A DNA stretch of 64,000 nucleotides from Lingula anatina (taxonomy: Eukaryota; Brachiopoda; Lingulata; Lingulida; Lingulidae). The notes beneath the pieces were generated by a model. That model was not told the DNA's origin. It saw only the letters and a list, made by a program, of their open reading frames with translations, and ran no database searches. Both the position numbers and the translations under genes were made by a program. Positions 22,543-33,953 of this stretch are shown here, one piece after another (position 1 is the stretch's first letter; each line of letters starts with the position of its first letter). The stretch covers positions 48,803-112,802 of the forward strand of contig NW_019775948.1 of assembly GCF_001039355.2 (NCBI RefSeq), in the 5' to 3' direction.

Positions 22543-24051
22543 GAGACTTCTGTCGACTGACACTTCACTTTCAATATTTATTATCAAGCAGCCATCTCTA
22601 TAAACTTATATTATTTACAGACGTTAGCAAGTGTTAATCGGTTTTGATATTAAACATAAAGTTGTGGGCAGTATTCAAATAAGAAAAGTATTGCAATTAC
22701 CTCATATTATCCATACTGAATGTCAACATTTTGAAAATCTACATAAAGTGGTGCTATATGCATGACAGATACATGTACATAACAGAGAATTGATATCATG
22801 GGTTACAGGGTCATTGCATTCGCTACCTTCTAATTTTTCCTTCTTATGTATTTTTAGTATGCATTGACCCATTTTTTTAATATATACGTGCCAAAGCAAA
22901 ATATTTCAATAATAAAACATGTTGAGAATTTACCCAGTATACAAAAGTACAGGACACAGAAAACAATGTTCGTATGAAACTGCTATGAAACTAGTGTTCG
23001 TTAAAACGCAAATATCCCTGTCGTGAAATCTGGGAAATAGGTCTACATTTGCTCATGGTGTTAAATGAGAGGCTCGACCAGTTAAACCAAAATGTCTTAA
23101 ACGAAACTCACATAGTCGGCAGAAAGTGACGCATTGCAATTTAAAACATTTAGTTATAATATCAGTCTAACTTATACGCGCTTTTCCTACGAGAGATAAA
23201 AAAACATTCGTACTGTAAATTATGAAACCTTCTTTTTATCTTTTTTTTTTCTGAAAATCCTCTTCTAGAACAGTAACAACAATAATCCAATGTCTGCACG
23301 ATTTTGTCAAAGCTCCGAAGTTGGTCATCGCTACAAATCAGCCGACAAATGCATATCTCTCAGGCGGAAGTCTTATCAAGGTAACAAGTGACACTAGTAG
23401 GAGAAAGTGTATGTTGCAGGCTATGGTGGAGAATAATGACGGCTAGTATTTGTTTTTCTATTTTTTCATTTCTCATTTTATCTTATTTTTCTCAAGAGAC
23501 CCATTTTTATTGGAGACCTTTACCAGGATCAAGAATATGGGTTGAATGGGGAGAGGAGGGAGGTTAAGAATGACAGTGTTTTTCCATTTCCACGGACCTA
23601 GCAGAACTGATGAAACTCTTCACAAGGAAAGTTGCTGATTACACATACATGACCTGTGTATCAGTGTGTTTCAGTATCCTGTTTTAAATAATTTTGAAAT
23701 GAAATATTTTCTACATATATCACAGAACTTATATGAAAGTAAATTTACATTAAAACAGCAATGACAAGTGGTGTATGTCTTTGCCACAATCACAATAAAA
23801 TGTAAAAATGAATATCTTTATTTTTAATGTATGTCTGATTATTCTAAAAAGGATATAATGGTAACAGAGTGCCAGTTGAAGACTAGACTATTTCATAACA
23901 AAAAAAAAAAAACATTGATACAGGTACTGTATACTATTGGCAAATTACAATAGTTTCCTTCAAAGTAAATGAGATCAGTTCAGTTTGTTGTGTTCCCTGT
24001 AAAATTATGACAATACTGCATTTCTATTTACTTTAACTTCATGCCTTTTCC
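22543..24051. other. Intergenic stretch between the kinase and YDJC genes
   Basis: Tail-to-tail interval. It holds likely kinase 3' untranslated sequence (AATAAA at 22911) and an orphan exon-like segment at about 23269-23380. Otherwise AT-rich with no supported feature. Confidence 0.5.
23269..23380 (+). other. Orphan exon-like segment downstream of the kinase
   Basis: Preceded by a strong acceptor (TTTTTCTGAAAATCCTCTTCTAG) and ended by AAG|GTAACA. One plus frame is open throughout (starts NSNNNNPMSARFCQ). It could be a 3' alternative exon of the kinase gene, since kinase exon 9 ends in phase 0, but no partner exon downstream is evident. Weak evidence. Confidence 0.25.
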
Positions 24052-26221
24052 TCACAAATCTTGAAATGAGATCAGTTCTATACCTTGCTCTTTATAGAAC
24101 TGTCTCATGGCTGGACTTGTAAGAACTTGAACTTCATGCAATCTGTCTGTTGACTTAGCAAAGTCATCTGGGCCTTCCCCACAGCCACCTTGGGGGTCTA
24201 AATTTGGATACCCAGGGTGGACCATTAGTTCACACGACACCAAAGATTTATTCTTATTAATGTTATTATCTGGTGAAAAAATTGCTTTCAATGCACTCTG
24301 GATTCGTTCCTCAGTCATTTCATTGCCCATGGTGGTCATGCCCAGGAAATAATCAGTTGACCTGACAATTGAAATCAATTATTTTAGCATACAGTGAAAT
24401 AAATCAGTTGTGGAAGCTGAAAGGATAAGACCATGAACGGGAAAAACATTTTTGCTAAATATATCAACCTAAAATATCTTTCTCTATTTATTTATTCCAT
24501 TAATAAATTGTATACAAATTTTTAATGAAACAGAGAGTCATTTAAACCTTTTTCAAAGAGTCTGGCTTCAGGCTCACTTTAAAAACTGTTTGTTTCTAAC
24601 AAAAATCCTCACCTGATTCCATTCTGATAAAACAATTCCTTGGTTTCTACTGCACTGTTCACTACTGAAGTTAAGAATTGTTTCCAGTCACTGTTAAGCC
24701 AGGGTGCAGAGAGATCCTCCACTGGAAGTCTGGTGCAGGAAATGTTGTGACTAGATAGGACTTCAGCAAACACTTTCCTCACTCCTGAATGATAGGAGTC
24801 CGACACTTTTATATTTGCCAAGTATTTAACAGAGATGTCACAAAAATGGAGAGATTTAATTGGGTCTAAATAAAAAATATATCTACCAGTTTTACATCTG
24901 AACCTCAAATTGAAAATTATATGTAAAGCATTATGTATGTTAACAGGATTTTTCACTAGAATTTGGGGTTCATACTAGACAAGATATAATGAGGGTCTGC
25001 AATTTTCCAAATGGTATATCAAGAGCCTCCCAAAAGTTACACTTGTGTAAACCATGCGACTGGCCAACATGTTTGAAGGCTACTTACCATCCAGGGTGTG
25101 GACATGCTGATGTCCATCTACATGATGTGGAAGCTGACCACACAAAGACTGGAACTTCTCGAGCTGACTTTCTAATTCTAACTTCACCTGCAATAAAAGA
25201 AATTGCATTTGAAATTAAATAATAATTCTGCATGTGTGTGTGTGTGAGTGTGTATCATCCAGATCACACATAATTCTACCTTCCAATTAAAAGCATTGCT
25301 TTATATTTATTTTATACAATCCAGGATCAGATGCCATAAGGATTATACCAAGTATAACATTTTTCCAATAAAAAAGATGTAAGCTCTCAAATCACAAAAA
25401 TAAATTACATAATTTAACTGAAAAAAAATAATGAATGACATTGACCTCTTTCATATCCACTTTCTGTGCTTGTAAAGCTTCTCTGAAGCCCATCTTTCCT
25501 AATTTCCAACCATTTGCATCTGTGAATGTGCAGCCACTGTTCTGAAATGACTGGCAAACCGGCTGCCCCTCAGTTATGTTGAAGTGCAAACCTGCAAAAA
25601 ATTAAAAGTAAAAATTAGAGTAAAATTAAACCTTTTGTGTAAAAATATCAGTGAAGTATAAACATTAAGTTGTAGTCAAATTATACCAAAGTCTGCTGTG
25701 TAAATATCAGTGAACTATGGTATTATAGCACCATAAAACAGTCTCATTATCTTTGTTTGTCTCTATACGTTCTAGGCCATTTCTTAAAAATGTATATGTA
25801 TGGAGAGCATAACATTGGTTGATTTCAATTTTAATCAGAAATTCAGGATTCAGGTTATGTAAACAATCCATGAGTTGTTAGAAATTTTGTGATGTTTTCT
25901 ATTCCTTGTAATTATAATTTTTTCAACTAAAAAGCATGAAAACTATGTAGAAAAAGCAAATGAACCAGTTTTTTACTTAATTTGACTGGTCTCTGCACTG
26001 TGGTGTTGGTTTAAATATCCTACATTACTCTACCTTCACTTTCACTTACCAACAGGTATATTGTACTCAGAGATAAGTTCAGCAGCTTGCTGGGCAGCTT
26101 GACCACTGACCATCAAGGTTGTACTTGTAACAGCCCCTGCCTTGTAACATTCTACAATGCCTTTGTTCCTCTCCTCACAGTAACCAAAGTCATCAGCATT
26201 GATGATAAGATGCTTCTTCAT
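24052..26221 (-). CDS. YDJC: YDJC-type carbohydrate (chitooligosaccharide) deacetylase, 5 coding exons, 299 aa
   Basis: Coding exons (minus): 26221-26050, 25591-25446, 25187-25088, 24784-24613, 24361-24052; phases chain exactly. The start ATG follows an acceptor (TTTTTTTGCAG), so a 5' untranslated exon lies upstream. The YdjC/ChbG family removes acetyl groups from N-acetyl sugars in chito-oligosaccharides with a metal ion. Family marks: N-terminal IINADDFGYC (metal-binding Asp10/11), GLHFN (His60), HVDGHQHVH (about 128-136), a conserved ELMVHPGYP and GGCGEGPDDF near the C-terminus. The internal segments LGKMGFREA and VFAEVL match the animal YDJC pattern closely. Length is near that of vertebrate YDJC. 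No signal peptide, so cytosolic. In animals the physiological substrate is not settled. Confidence 0.95.
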
Positions 26222-26223
26222 TC

Positions 26224-27645
26224 CTGCAAAAAAAGCACATTCAGTATTTAATTAAATTACAAAAGGTAATATTTGGATCAATCTAACATAAAAGTGGCAA
26301 TTACTGAGAGAATGTCATTTACATAGCCATTTTGTTTTATCAAATAGATAAAATGAAGAGAAATCATGAATACTTAACTCACTATTTATATTTTAAGTCA
26401 CGAAGAAGTAAGAAATTCTGCTACTTAAATCAAATACAGCAATTAATTGCTTAAAAGCATTATATGTGCATTCACTTCTCTCATCCACAAATACACACAA
26501 GCAAAAGGGACAGCACAGAAGATTTTTTTTTTCATATTCCTAAAAGGCAAATGGCTATTTTTCATGGATTTCCTAACATTTTGAAAAAACAACCAATACT
26601 CTGTGTTGTTTAACTTTGTATGAATGAGGAATAATAACATTATTGGTAATTTGGGATTGGTGACAAAGAGTGGTCATAATTGTATAACAGATATGTCCAT
26701 CAAACATGTCCTTATGGGGAAATCATTCATTACTTGATTAAGTTACTTATATATATATATATATATATACTCACTTTTCTCATAACAGGAGGTACAGCAT
26801 GGGAGAAAATTGTTTTTTATATTTCATCATGATAATATTTTTTGAAAATAAAGCAAATTCATTTCAGAACTTAGTTGACTAAAGGTTGATTGTTTGGTTT
26901 TAATGGGAGTCTTGTCTAAGGGAACATTTAATACAGTAATTTTTAATATTGGCTGCATTTCCCTTGATAGAGTCATTCTTTATCCATCAATTCTTTTCTT
27001 TCTCATGAACTGCACACAGTGTGACGAGAAAAAACTGCTGCACAATTGAGACCAAATATAATTTTTTTAGGATTAAAAAAAGTTGAAGAATACACAATAA
27101 AATAAGACATAAAAAACAAGATCACAACTGGCTAAATCACACATTTCCTTTTTTTTAATATTGAACTTTCCAGACAAAGAAAGTTGGTACATAGTAATTT
27201 ATAGGTAAGTTTTTTTTTTTTTTGCTTGAATTTAACTTTTTCCTAAAGAATACAAAGTCTCCAATCAATATAGCACTATTTTGTTTTTTCACTCTTTTTA
27301 TTCATTTATCTATTTATTGTTAAAAGGAGGGCACCATGCATCATCAAATAGAATGCATGCACAAAATATATTTAAAGACCATCCCCAAAATAAAAAATTA
27401 AAAATAAATAAATAAATAAATGTGATGTTATCAACAGTATTTTAATTACAAGCATGATCCCTGTTACAGTTTTTGAAATGACAGCGAGTTCGATAAAATG
27501 TTTTATGGATATTCAAGTATAATTAATATCCAATCATTATATGTGGCAAATATCATAAATATTCAAATATTATATATAGCCTTGTGAAACAGCCACTAAT
27601 AATTTGTCAAAAATAATTCTGTATCATTTATCGGGATCTTCTAGA
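26224..27645. other. Intergenic stretch between YDJC and the 891-aa gene
   Basis: Contains an (AT)n tract at 26749-26769, (AAAT)n near 27403-27420 and, on the minus strand, AATAAA signals (TTTATT on plus near 27298 and 27313) that could end the upstream 891-aa gene. The YDJC promoter and untranslated first exon should be here but I cannot place them. Confidence 0.5.
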
Positions 27646-30321
27646 TTACAAAAACTGAGTGCACCACAGTAAGTCATCTGTATGAATTAATGGTATTGTT
27701 GCCTTGTTCATGATGAGACTGAAGCAAAATTTGCAAATAGGGGAGTTTGCATGCAAAGAAATGATTTTCTTGTATGGGGACATCTGAACAACAAATCTAG
27801 AATGGTCAAGCTCAAAATTTGTAAGAGTGCGATTGATGAAGTCATCTTTGTTGTATTGTGCTTGCATACAGATGACACATGTAAACACCCCATGCTGAAT
27901 GAACAAATCTTGATGCACTGAACATATTGGGAGCTCTTTGTTGGTCAGCTGAGTGTACTCTTTCCTAAGCTGCATGAAGTCCATAATCTTTTTTGATGAT
28001 GCCGGCACAGAGTGTGCTTTCTCAAGGGCTGCCTGGATTTGTTTTGCTGAGTAGAATTGAATGTGCATAACATCTGATGCTTTCAGTGCAGGACACTCAA
28101 AAGGATACAGGTCCAACAGTGCCATTTTTTCAAAACTACAACTGTTAGTTGACAAACTTTCAGGTTGTCCACCTGTCACATTATCGGCATTGAGCAATGT
28201 ATTGCTCCATCTATAGTTTCCTGATATTTCAACTGAAGGCAAGTTAAAGATATGTTGATCTCTGTTCCCCGTATCACTACCATGTAATACAGTTTCTAAG
28301 GAAGACCTTGGCTGCAAAGACTCCCTCTGGGCTGATATACGCGCATTATCTGTCTCCATGTCAGCAGTGGTCGAGTCGGCAGTTTCCTCCTTAACCTCCA
28401 CCTCTGAGATATTATTAGTGTTAATTATTGGCCTGTGAATAGCGTTGTCTTTCTCCAGGTTTGACACCATGATTTGATTCTGCTCTGAGCTCAAGAGTGA
28501 CACATGGTTGACACAATCCTCTGCAGCATAAGAAGCAACCAGTCCAGACTTCCTTGGGTGACTTAACAGTCCACCATTAATAAAATTTGAATTATATTCG
28601 GGCTGACTAATTTCTCCTACAACAGGACCAGCTCCTACTGACTCAGAATGCTCCTGGTTTAATGCTGGGCTTTCTGTTTCATCGTCAACTGGTTCGTATT
28701 TGATCTGGAACTGACACCAGTCTTCTGGCTGTGTGTTTACTTCTGTGCCTTGGTTATCACTACTGCCATTCATACTTGGTGACATTCTGTTAATGCCAAC
28801 TTGGTCAGATACTCCAGTGACTGTATGTTGGGACGGATATGAGCTTCTCTTGCTTTCTATGACTCTAGGCAGAATTATCTGTCTCCACAGACTTTTTAAA
28901 GTTGAACCTTTGTGTTTTTCTTTTGTCTCTCCTGACCCAGGATGTGAACTGACATGATCACTTTCATTGTCAGAAGGCACAAAGTCGTCACTCTCATCTT
29001 CATTTTCTTCTGAAGCAGCCAGTGTCATCACTTTTTTGGCTTTTTCTTTGGCTTGGCGAGACAGTCTCTGCACAGAACTGTTAGGTGATGAGGCCAACAC
29101 ATGACCAATATTTTCATTATCATTTTTCTTTCTTGGCCAAAGATGGGGACTAGCACAATCACTTCCACTGTCAGAAGGCACAAAGTCATCAGAGTTGAGA
29201 TCCTCTTCATCTGTGTCAGCCACAGTCTTCACTTTTTTGCTTTTTACTTTAGCAGATGGTGTCGGAGCATTCTTCTTTTTAACTCTCCTGCCTGCAGCAT
29301 TTTTCTTCTGTTTACCTTGTGAAGGGAATGGGGTTTTAACTTTCAGAGGATCTCTTTTGGCATCAAGCAATTTTCTCCATTTCTCCATGGCAGATGGCAC
29401 TGGACTTACATTCTTAGCAGACTGACTCAGCCTAAGGAGCAGCTTACTAGCAGACCCAGTGTCTGCACCTTGGGGTTGGATGTTTCCTTTCTGTAAGGCG
29501 ATTGACTGCATCAAAGTTGATGCCCAAGGCAGGGTGGTAGCATCAACTTGTCCAACATTCTGTGTAGTACTCTCTGGCTCTCTTATCCTCAATGAGTTAG
29601 TGAAACTCGGACTTTGAGAAAACGGCTGGGACTTTTTGGTTGTGGTGGCACTTAGTAACACAGCACTGAGAAGAGGGTGTGTTGAAGTGGTGCACTGGCC
29701 ACCATTACTGACAGATTTATTCACCTGTGGATTTGGTTGTGCTTCAGGGTTGGATATGGTTTTTTCAACATTGCCGTTTTCTTCCAGTTTGATGTTCTGC
29801 TTTTTCTCTGGATAAGAGTCCTCCAAATGACCCATTTTTCTTTTTCGGTCCTCCTTATAACTTGAAAAGGGGCTTTCTGCTGAATTGTCACCAGTTTCAA
29901 TTAGTTCTTTGTTCTGAATAAAATCTTGTTGGCTTGTGTCATGATATTCTGAAGTTTTCTTTCTCTTGTCCATAATCATTCTTTGTAAACTGCTATGCAT
30001 GCTGGCTCTTTCTTCATTTGATGGCTGTTTGGGGGAATCAAAGGAGATAGCGCTACTGTTATTGTCAGACTGTTCTAGTAAATTTAAATTGCCATTTGAT
30101 TTTTGCAGCATAGAAAGCAGAGTGGTATGCTTTTCTTCTAAAGGTGAACTTCTATATGTTGTCTCTGATTTTGAATTGATAACATCTATCATTTGGGGGA
30201 GAAGATGTGGAACATCTAGGTTGTCATACTCTTGTTTTATTTGAAGTAACAATGAGTTCACAGGATCTTCGCTCTTCTGCCAGTCTTCTTCTTTATCTTG
30301 AATTTCTTCAGCAGAAGCCAT
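27646..30321 (-). CDS. Uncharacterised 891-aa nuclear-looking protein with C-terminal Cys/His cluster
   Basis: One uninterrupted coding exon with a strong start context (AACCATGGC) just after an acceptor (TTCCTGATAG), so 5' untranslated exons are spliced. The first ~740 residues are polar, Ser-rich and low in order. They carry basic stretches that look like nuclear import signals (KRKMGH near 160; GRRVKKKN and KVKSKKVK near 345-365). Two acidic repeats about 66 residues apart share DDFVPSD (about 377 and 444), each preceded by Lys-rich sequence and KV.T.A. Several VKEE/IKxE-type SUMO-like sites occur. The last ~150 residues look folded: PICSVHQD, FTCVICMQ, ELDHSRF and SPICKFCFSL give a CxxH…CxxC…H…CxxC pattern that could bind zinc. 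I do not recognise the family. The compact coding exon and disordered body suggest a chromatin- or transcription-associated protein, which is inference. Confidence 0.85.
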   Translation of the reverse strand: MASAEEIQDKEEDWQKSEDPVNSLLLQIKQEYDNLDVPHLLPQMIDVINSKSETTYRSSPLEEKHTTLLSMLQKSNGNLNLLEQSDNNSSAISFDSPKQPSNEERASMHSSLQRMIMDKRKKTSEYHDTSQQDFIQNKELIETGDNSAESPFSSYKEDRKRKMGHLEDSYPEKKQNIKLEENGNVEKTISNPEAQPNPQVNKSVSNGGQCTTSTHPLLSAVLLSATTTKKSQPFSQSPSFTNSLRIREPESTTQNVGQVDATTLPWASTLMQSIALQKGNIQPQGADTGSASKLLLRLSQSAKNVSPVPSAMEKWRKLLDAKRDPLKVKTPFPSQGKQKKNAAGRRVKKKNAPTPSAKVKSKKVKTVADTDEEDLNSDDFVPSDSGSDCASPHLWPRKKNDNENIGHVLASSPNSSVQRLSRQAKEKAKKVMTLAASEENEDESDDFVPSDNESDHVSSHPGSGETKEKHKGSTLKSLWRQIILPRVIESKRSSYPSQHTVTGVSDQVGINRMSPSMNGSSDNQGTEVNTQPEDWCQFQIKYEPVDDETESPALNQEHSESVGAGPVVGEISQPEYNSNFINGGLLSHPRKSGLVASYAAEDCVNHVSLLSSEQNQIMVSNLEKDNAIHRPIINTNNISEVEVKEETADSTTADMETDNARISAQRESLQPRSSLETVLHGSDTGNRDQHIFNLPSVEISGNYRWSNTLLNADNVTGGQPESLSTNSCSFEKMALLDLYPFECPALKASDVMHIQFYSAKQIQAALEKAHSVPASSKKIMDFMQLRKEYTQLTNKELPICSVHQDLFIQHGVFTCVICMQAQYNKDDFINRTLTNFELDHSRFVVQMSPYKKIISLHANSPICKFCFSLIMNKATIPLIHTDDLLWCTQFL

Positions 30322-32974
30322 GGTTACTCTATCAGGAAAAGAAAAAAACTTGTATAATGAAGTGACTATTACTATGCCTGTTTATTACAAAACTTATATC
30401 AATACAGCATATATGGATAAATGTTTCAAAAATATATGCCAAATAATAAATAACTTAATAATTATTAAAATAGAATAAAATGATGATCGATTCAACTATA
30501 TTTTAGCACCAACTACTAGCTGTGTCCAAGAAATTAATACTCAGTTGCCTTAGCAAGGGTCTCCCGAGTGTTTTTCTAGACTTTACTTTTCTCTTTACAC
30601 AAACATCCATGTGATTTTGAGCCAAAAAGTCAGTTGGCAAATTTCCTGAATACCCTCAACAATTTTCTTCCCTTAAATGAAATTTTAAATTAAGAAATAA
30701 AGTATAAATTTAGATTTATATTTATCATTTTTCTTTGGTTTTCTTTAACAATAAACCCATAGATTGCTTTCTTTTGGAATTAAAATGCAATTTTAATTTT
30801 TACGGTTTCAACATTTATTTTAATTGTCATTTAATTTGGCATATTTTAGGAATATTATATAAAAGATGGGAAGATCTGAGACAAAAGTTTATCTTATGTC
30901 CTATCTTTCTTTCTTCCCTTAATCTTTGTGCAGCAGTGGTGTTAAAGTTAAATTAACCTTTTATCAAGTGCGTAAACTATTTTATCTTACTACCAGTGTA
31001 AGATAAATATGCTGGCCTACTAATATGAACCGGTTTTGTGCTGCCCCCTGCAGGGCAACCCCAACTACAGGGACCATGCAATACTAGCAGGCCAAAATGA
31101 TCACTGTGATCATGGGACGTAGCCATGCCCATTCATCACAACTTAAAAACTTATTACATATTTCAAATCTGATTTCAGTGATGACAGAATAGCTGTCACA
31201 TCATATACAACGATTGGCTATAGTAACGTTATTCCGCCAAGCCATGGTTATCGTTAATTTTCACATCCTGTTATTGTAATATGTTATTTATCTGGGTCGT
31301 AACCTTATATCCACATTGAGTGCATTTCTTTGCAAGCAAAGTTCAGAATTGCTTTTCACAATGCCTCACCTAACAATATAAATTGAAAAGAAAAGATACC
31401 TAGAGTTCAATTCAGGTTTCCTTTCTCTGCCGTAGTCAAACTTCAACCTGCTGCTGCCGTGCCATTTGCATGACCTCGCTCCATGACCTTCGTCTCGTAG
31501 GCAAGTCCTTGAACCCTTGACCTTTACCCTACATTTGCTCTGTTACGATTAGATGTTTTCTCCGTAGTGCGATCGTTACATTGCCAGATATTAAATCGAT
31601 TAATGTATAACTTTTACTGAATCATTTTTTAAAGCTGAAATACATGGAATTGAGACTAGATACTGTATCAGTTAAGGGGCCTGTATACCTACCGTGTTGT
31701 TGACCGCTGATTGACTTGCCCAGGTATCTCGAAGACGAGTTACTTTTAGGTTATTTAGGGTCAGTGCTTTCAGCCCTGCACTGTTATGTAGTTCACGCGC
31801 GGTTAACAGGACAGGTTATTTAACCATCCAGGTTTCGCTATATATAAACACTGGAACCGACTGCATGGAAAGCACTTCCCCTTTGTTCACACTTAATTGG
31901 GTCGAATCTTAGCGGTTTAACCTACCTCACGCACACACTGATCATGACGGATGACGATTGCCCTAGATATACTTATCTAACTTGTTAATTCTTGATTAGG
32001 CTCAATATTAAACAATGGCCTTTCACTCCAGGTACATTGTACTTGGATGTAAAAATGTGTGAATTTAACAACGTTAGTTGTAAAAATTTGCAGAGAACTT
32101 ATTAAAACAGAGAAGCATTTGTTAAATTCAGTATATTGCCTACTTGCAAATATAGGTGTAAAACCTGTCATTTCACAAACGATACATATGGGGGATATGG
32201 TAAGTAATGCGGGTAAGTCAGCCTAATGCAAATGCTCATTAGGGTCATATAACAATGTTTACTTCTTTTTTTTTTTTTTTTTTTTTTGTTACACTTCAGT
32301 GCACTAGCCCATTGACATTGATTTTGCTGCCGTGGTTTCCATACGGTAAGTCAACTACATCTTTGGACTAATTTTTTTAAATGCACTATAACCAACATTG
32401 CAAAATCCACTTAGCATATTAAATTGCCCACTGGGTTAAGCAGTCTATGCTAATTATCTCCAAAAATCTTGAGACTAAATTTTTTGAGACAGACCCTTTG
32501 GGGTCCAAGCTTTGTACGTGTTCNAGTTTACATTTTGTACAGCAGTATGGAATCAATTCTTTTAGATGGCATTGGCCCCATTTATGTAAATTATATGTGC
32601 CAATTAAAGCATTATGTCATCATCTGATATGTTTCAAAGCTGTCATATCTGGGATATTCTGGACTAATCTAATTTTTTCTAAAAAAAAAAAAAAAAATTG
32701 GTGGTGGCTACTGGCTGGTCACTTACAACTGTGCACCATGCTCCCCACATGCTTCATACCTACCAACTTTGACAATTGCCTAAGAGATTGCCTCACATGC
32801 CCTATGTCTTCCAACCCAGCACAAACGCACACATACCAAAAAATTTAAGGGATAACAACTGTTCATTTTGGCAAAAAAAAAAAAAAAAAAAAAGAATTTT
32901 CCTGGGGTAAACAGCAGTTGTCCCATACTTACCAATGGATAATGAATCCATTTCGACATTCAAAGTTAGTTCCT

Positions 32975-33005
<31 letters not shown>

Positions 33006-33405
33006 GTTATTTTGTAATAATATCTTACGAGATTATTACAGAGTATAGCCATCGCTGGAGGTCACGTGGTCAGATGCCATGCACATATTTCATATTAATT
33101 ACTGTAACTGCTGTTTTTTTGGTAAAATTAAATGTTATATTTCTATGTGTTGTTTACAGTGTATTTATTGTGAAATGTAGATCTCATACGAAGAGTTATC
33201 TCTTTAAATATATAAAATAAAAATAAAAAACAACGTTGCCTCATTTAATTACGAAATTAACTGTTTTTAATGCTTTGGAAAGAAATGCCACTTTTTTTAT
33301 TGGCCAAGCAGAAAGTAAGATTTTTATTGCTTTAACATTTAAACATATTGAAATATGATGTTGGTTTTCAGTAATCAAATCCTAGCCAATGGCATAGATA
33401 CCTAA
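30322..33405. other. Intergenic stretch upstream of the 891-aa gene
   Basis: A probable 5' untranslated exon of the 891-aa gene ends at 31400 on the minus strand (AACTCTAG|GTATC), giving a promoter near 31.45-31.6 kb; the facing acceptor is at 30328. A plus-strand TATATATAAA at about 31838 has no gene behind it. Also holds long T and A runs (32264-32287, 32869-32893, 32978-33003) and an N at 32524. No other supported gene. Confidence 0.45.
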
Positions 33406-33649
33406 GGAACCATTCTCACAGATATTTGGATTGATCTACCTCCCTGGAGAGTCTCACTTAATTGCTATCAACCTAACTGACTTAGATGTCTGCATCGCCT
33501 AATAAAGCTGTTAGGGGGTAATTATCTTTACTCTTGCTGATTCGGTAGGCATGACAGACATTTAAGCTGGATATGTTGTTAGCAATTAAGTGAGACTCCC
33601 CAGGGAGTTAGACCAATCCAGATGGATGGATGTAGGGATGGGAACTCAG
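33406..33649. mobile_element. Palindromic MITE, copy C
   Basis: Starts GAACCATTCTCACAG and ends GGATGGGAACTCAG. Left GATTGATCTACCTCCCTGG pairs with right CCAGGGAGTTAGACCAATC. An inner hairpin around 'cttagatgtctg' and 'cagacatttaag' brackets 'tagggggtaattatc'. CTAAG occurs on both outer sides and may be the target duplication. Confidence 0.78.
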
Positions 33650-33953
33650 TCTAAGAGATGGAATCCCTCTGGGTGAGCTACTCATGGCAATGTGGCAAAG
33701 TGGGGTTATATGCAATGGGTATCCATGGAGACCATTTAGTCTTAATTCAAAAGATGAACTTTATTTGGCATGGGATTTTAACAGAAAATAATAACAATAT
33801 TATTAACTTTTCCCCCTCCAAGTTAAGTTTACTGTTTATGATTCCAGTGCTCAGTTTCAATGTCAATGATCTACATGCTATATACAGCATGTACTATGAA
33901 CAATGATGAATTTTAACTTATTTGTGTAATTTTCGTCAACTAAGGCCAGGCTG

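Noticed and set aside
28733-30244. Several plus-strand frames of 70-90 residues
   Set aside because: All are antisense shadows of the 891-residue coding exon.
31838-31847. Plus-strand TATATATAAA box
   Set aside because: No gene or exon follows on the plus strand, so no promoter call is justified.
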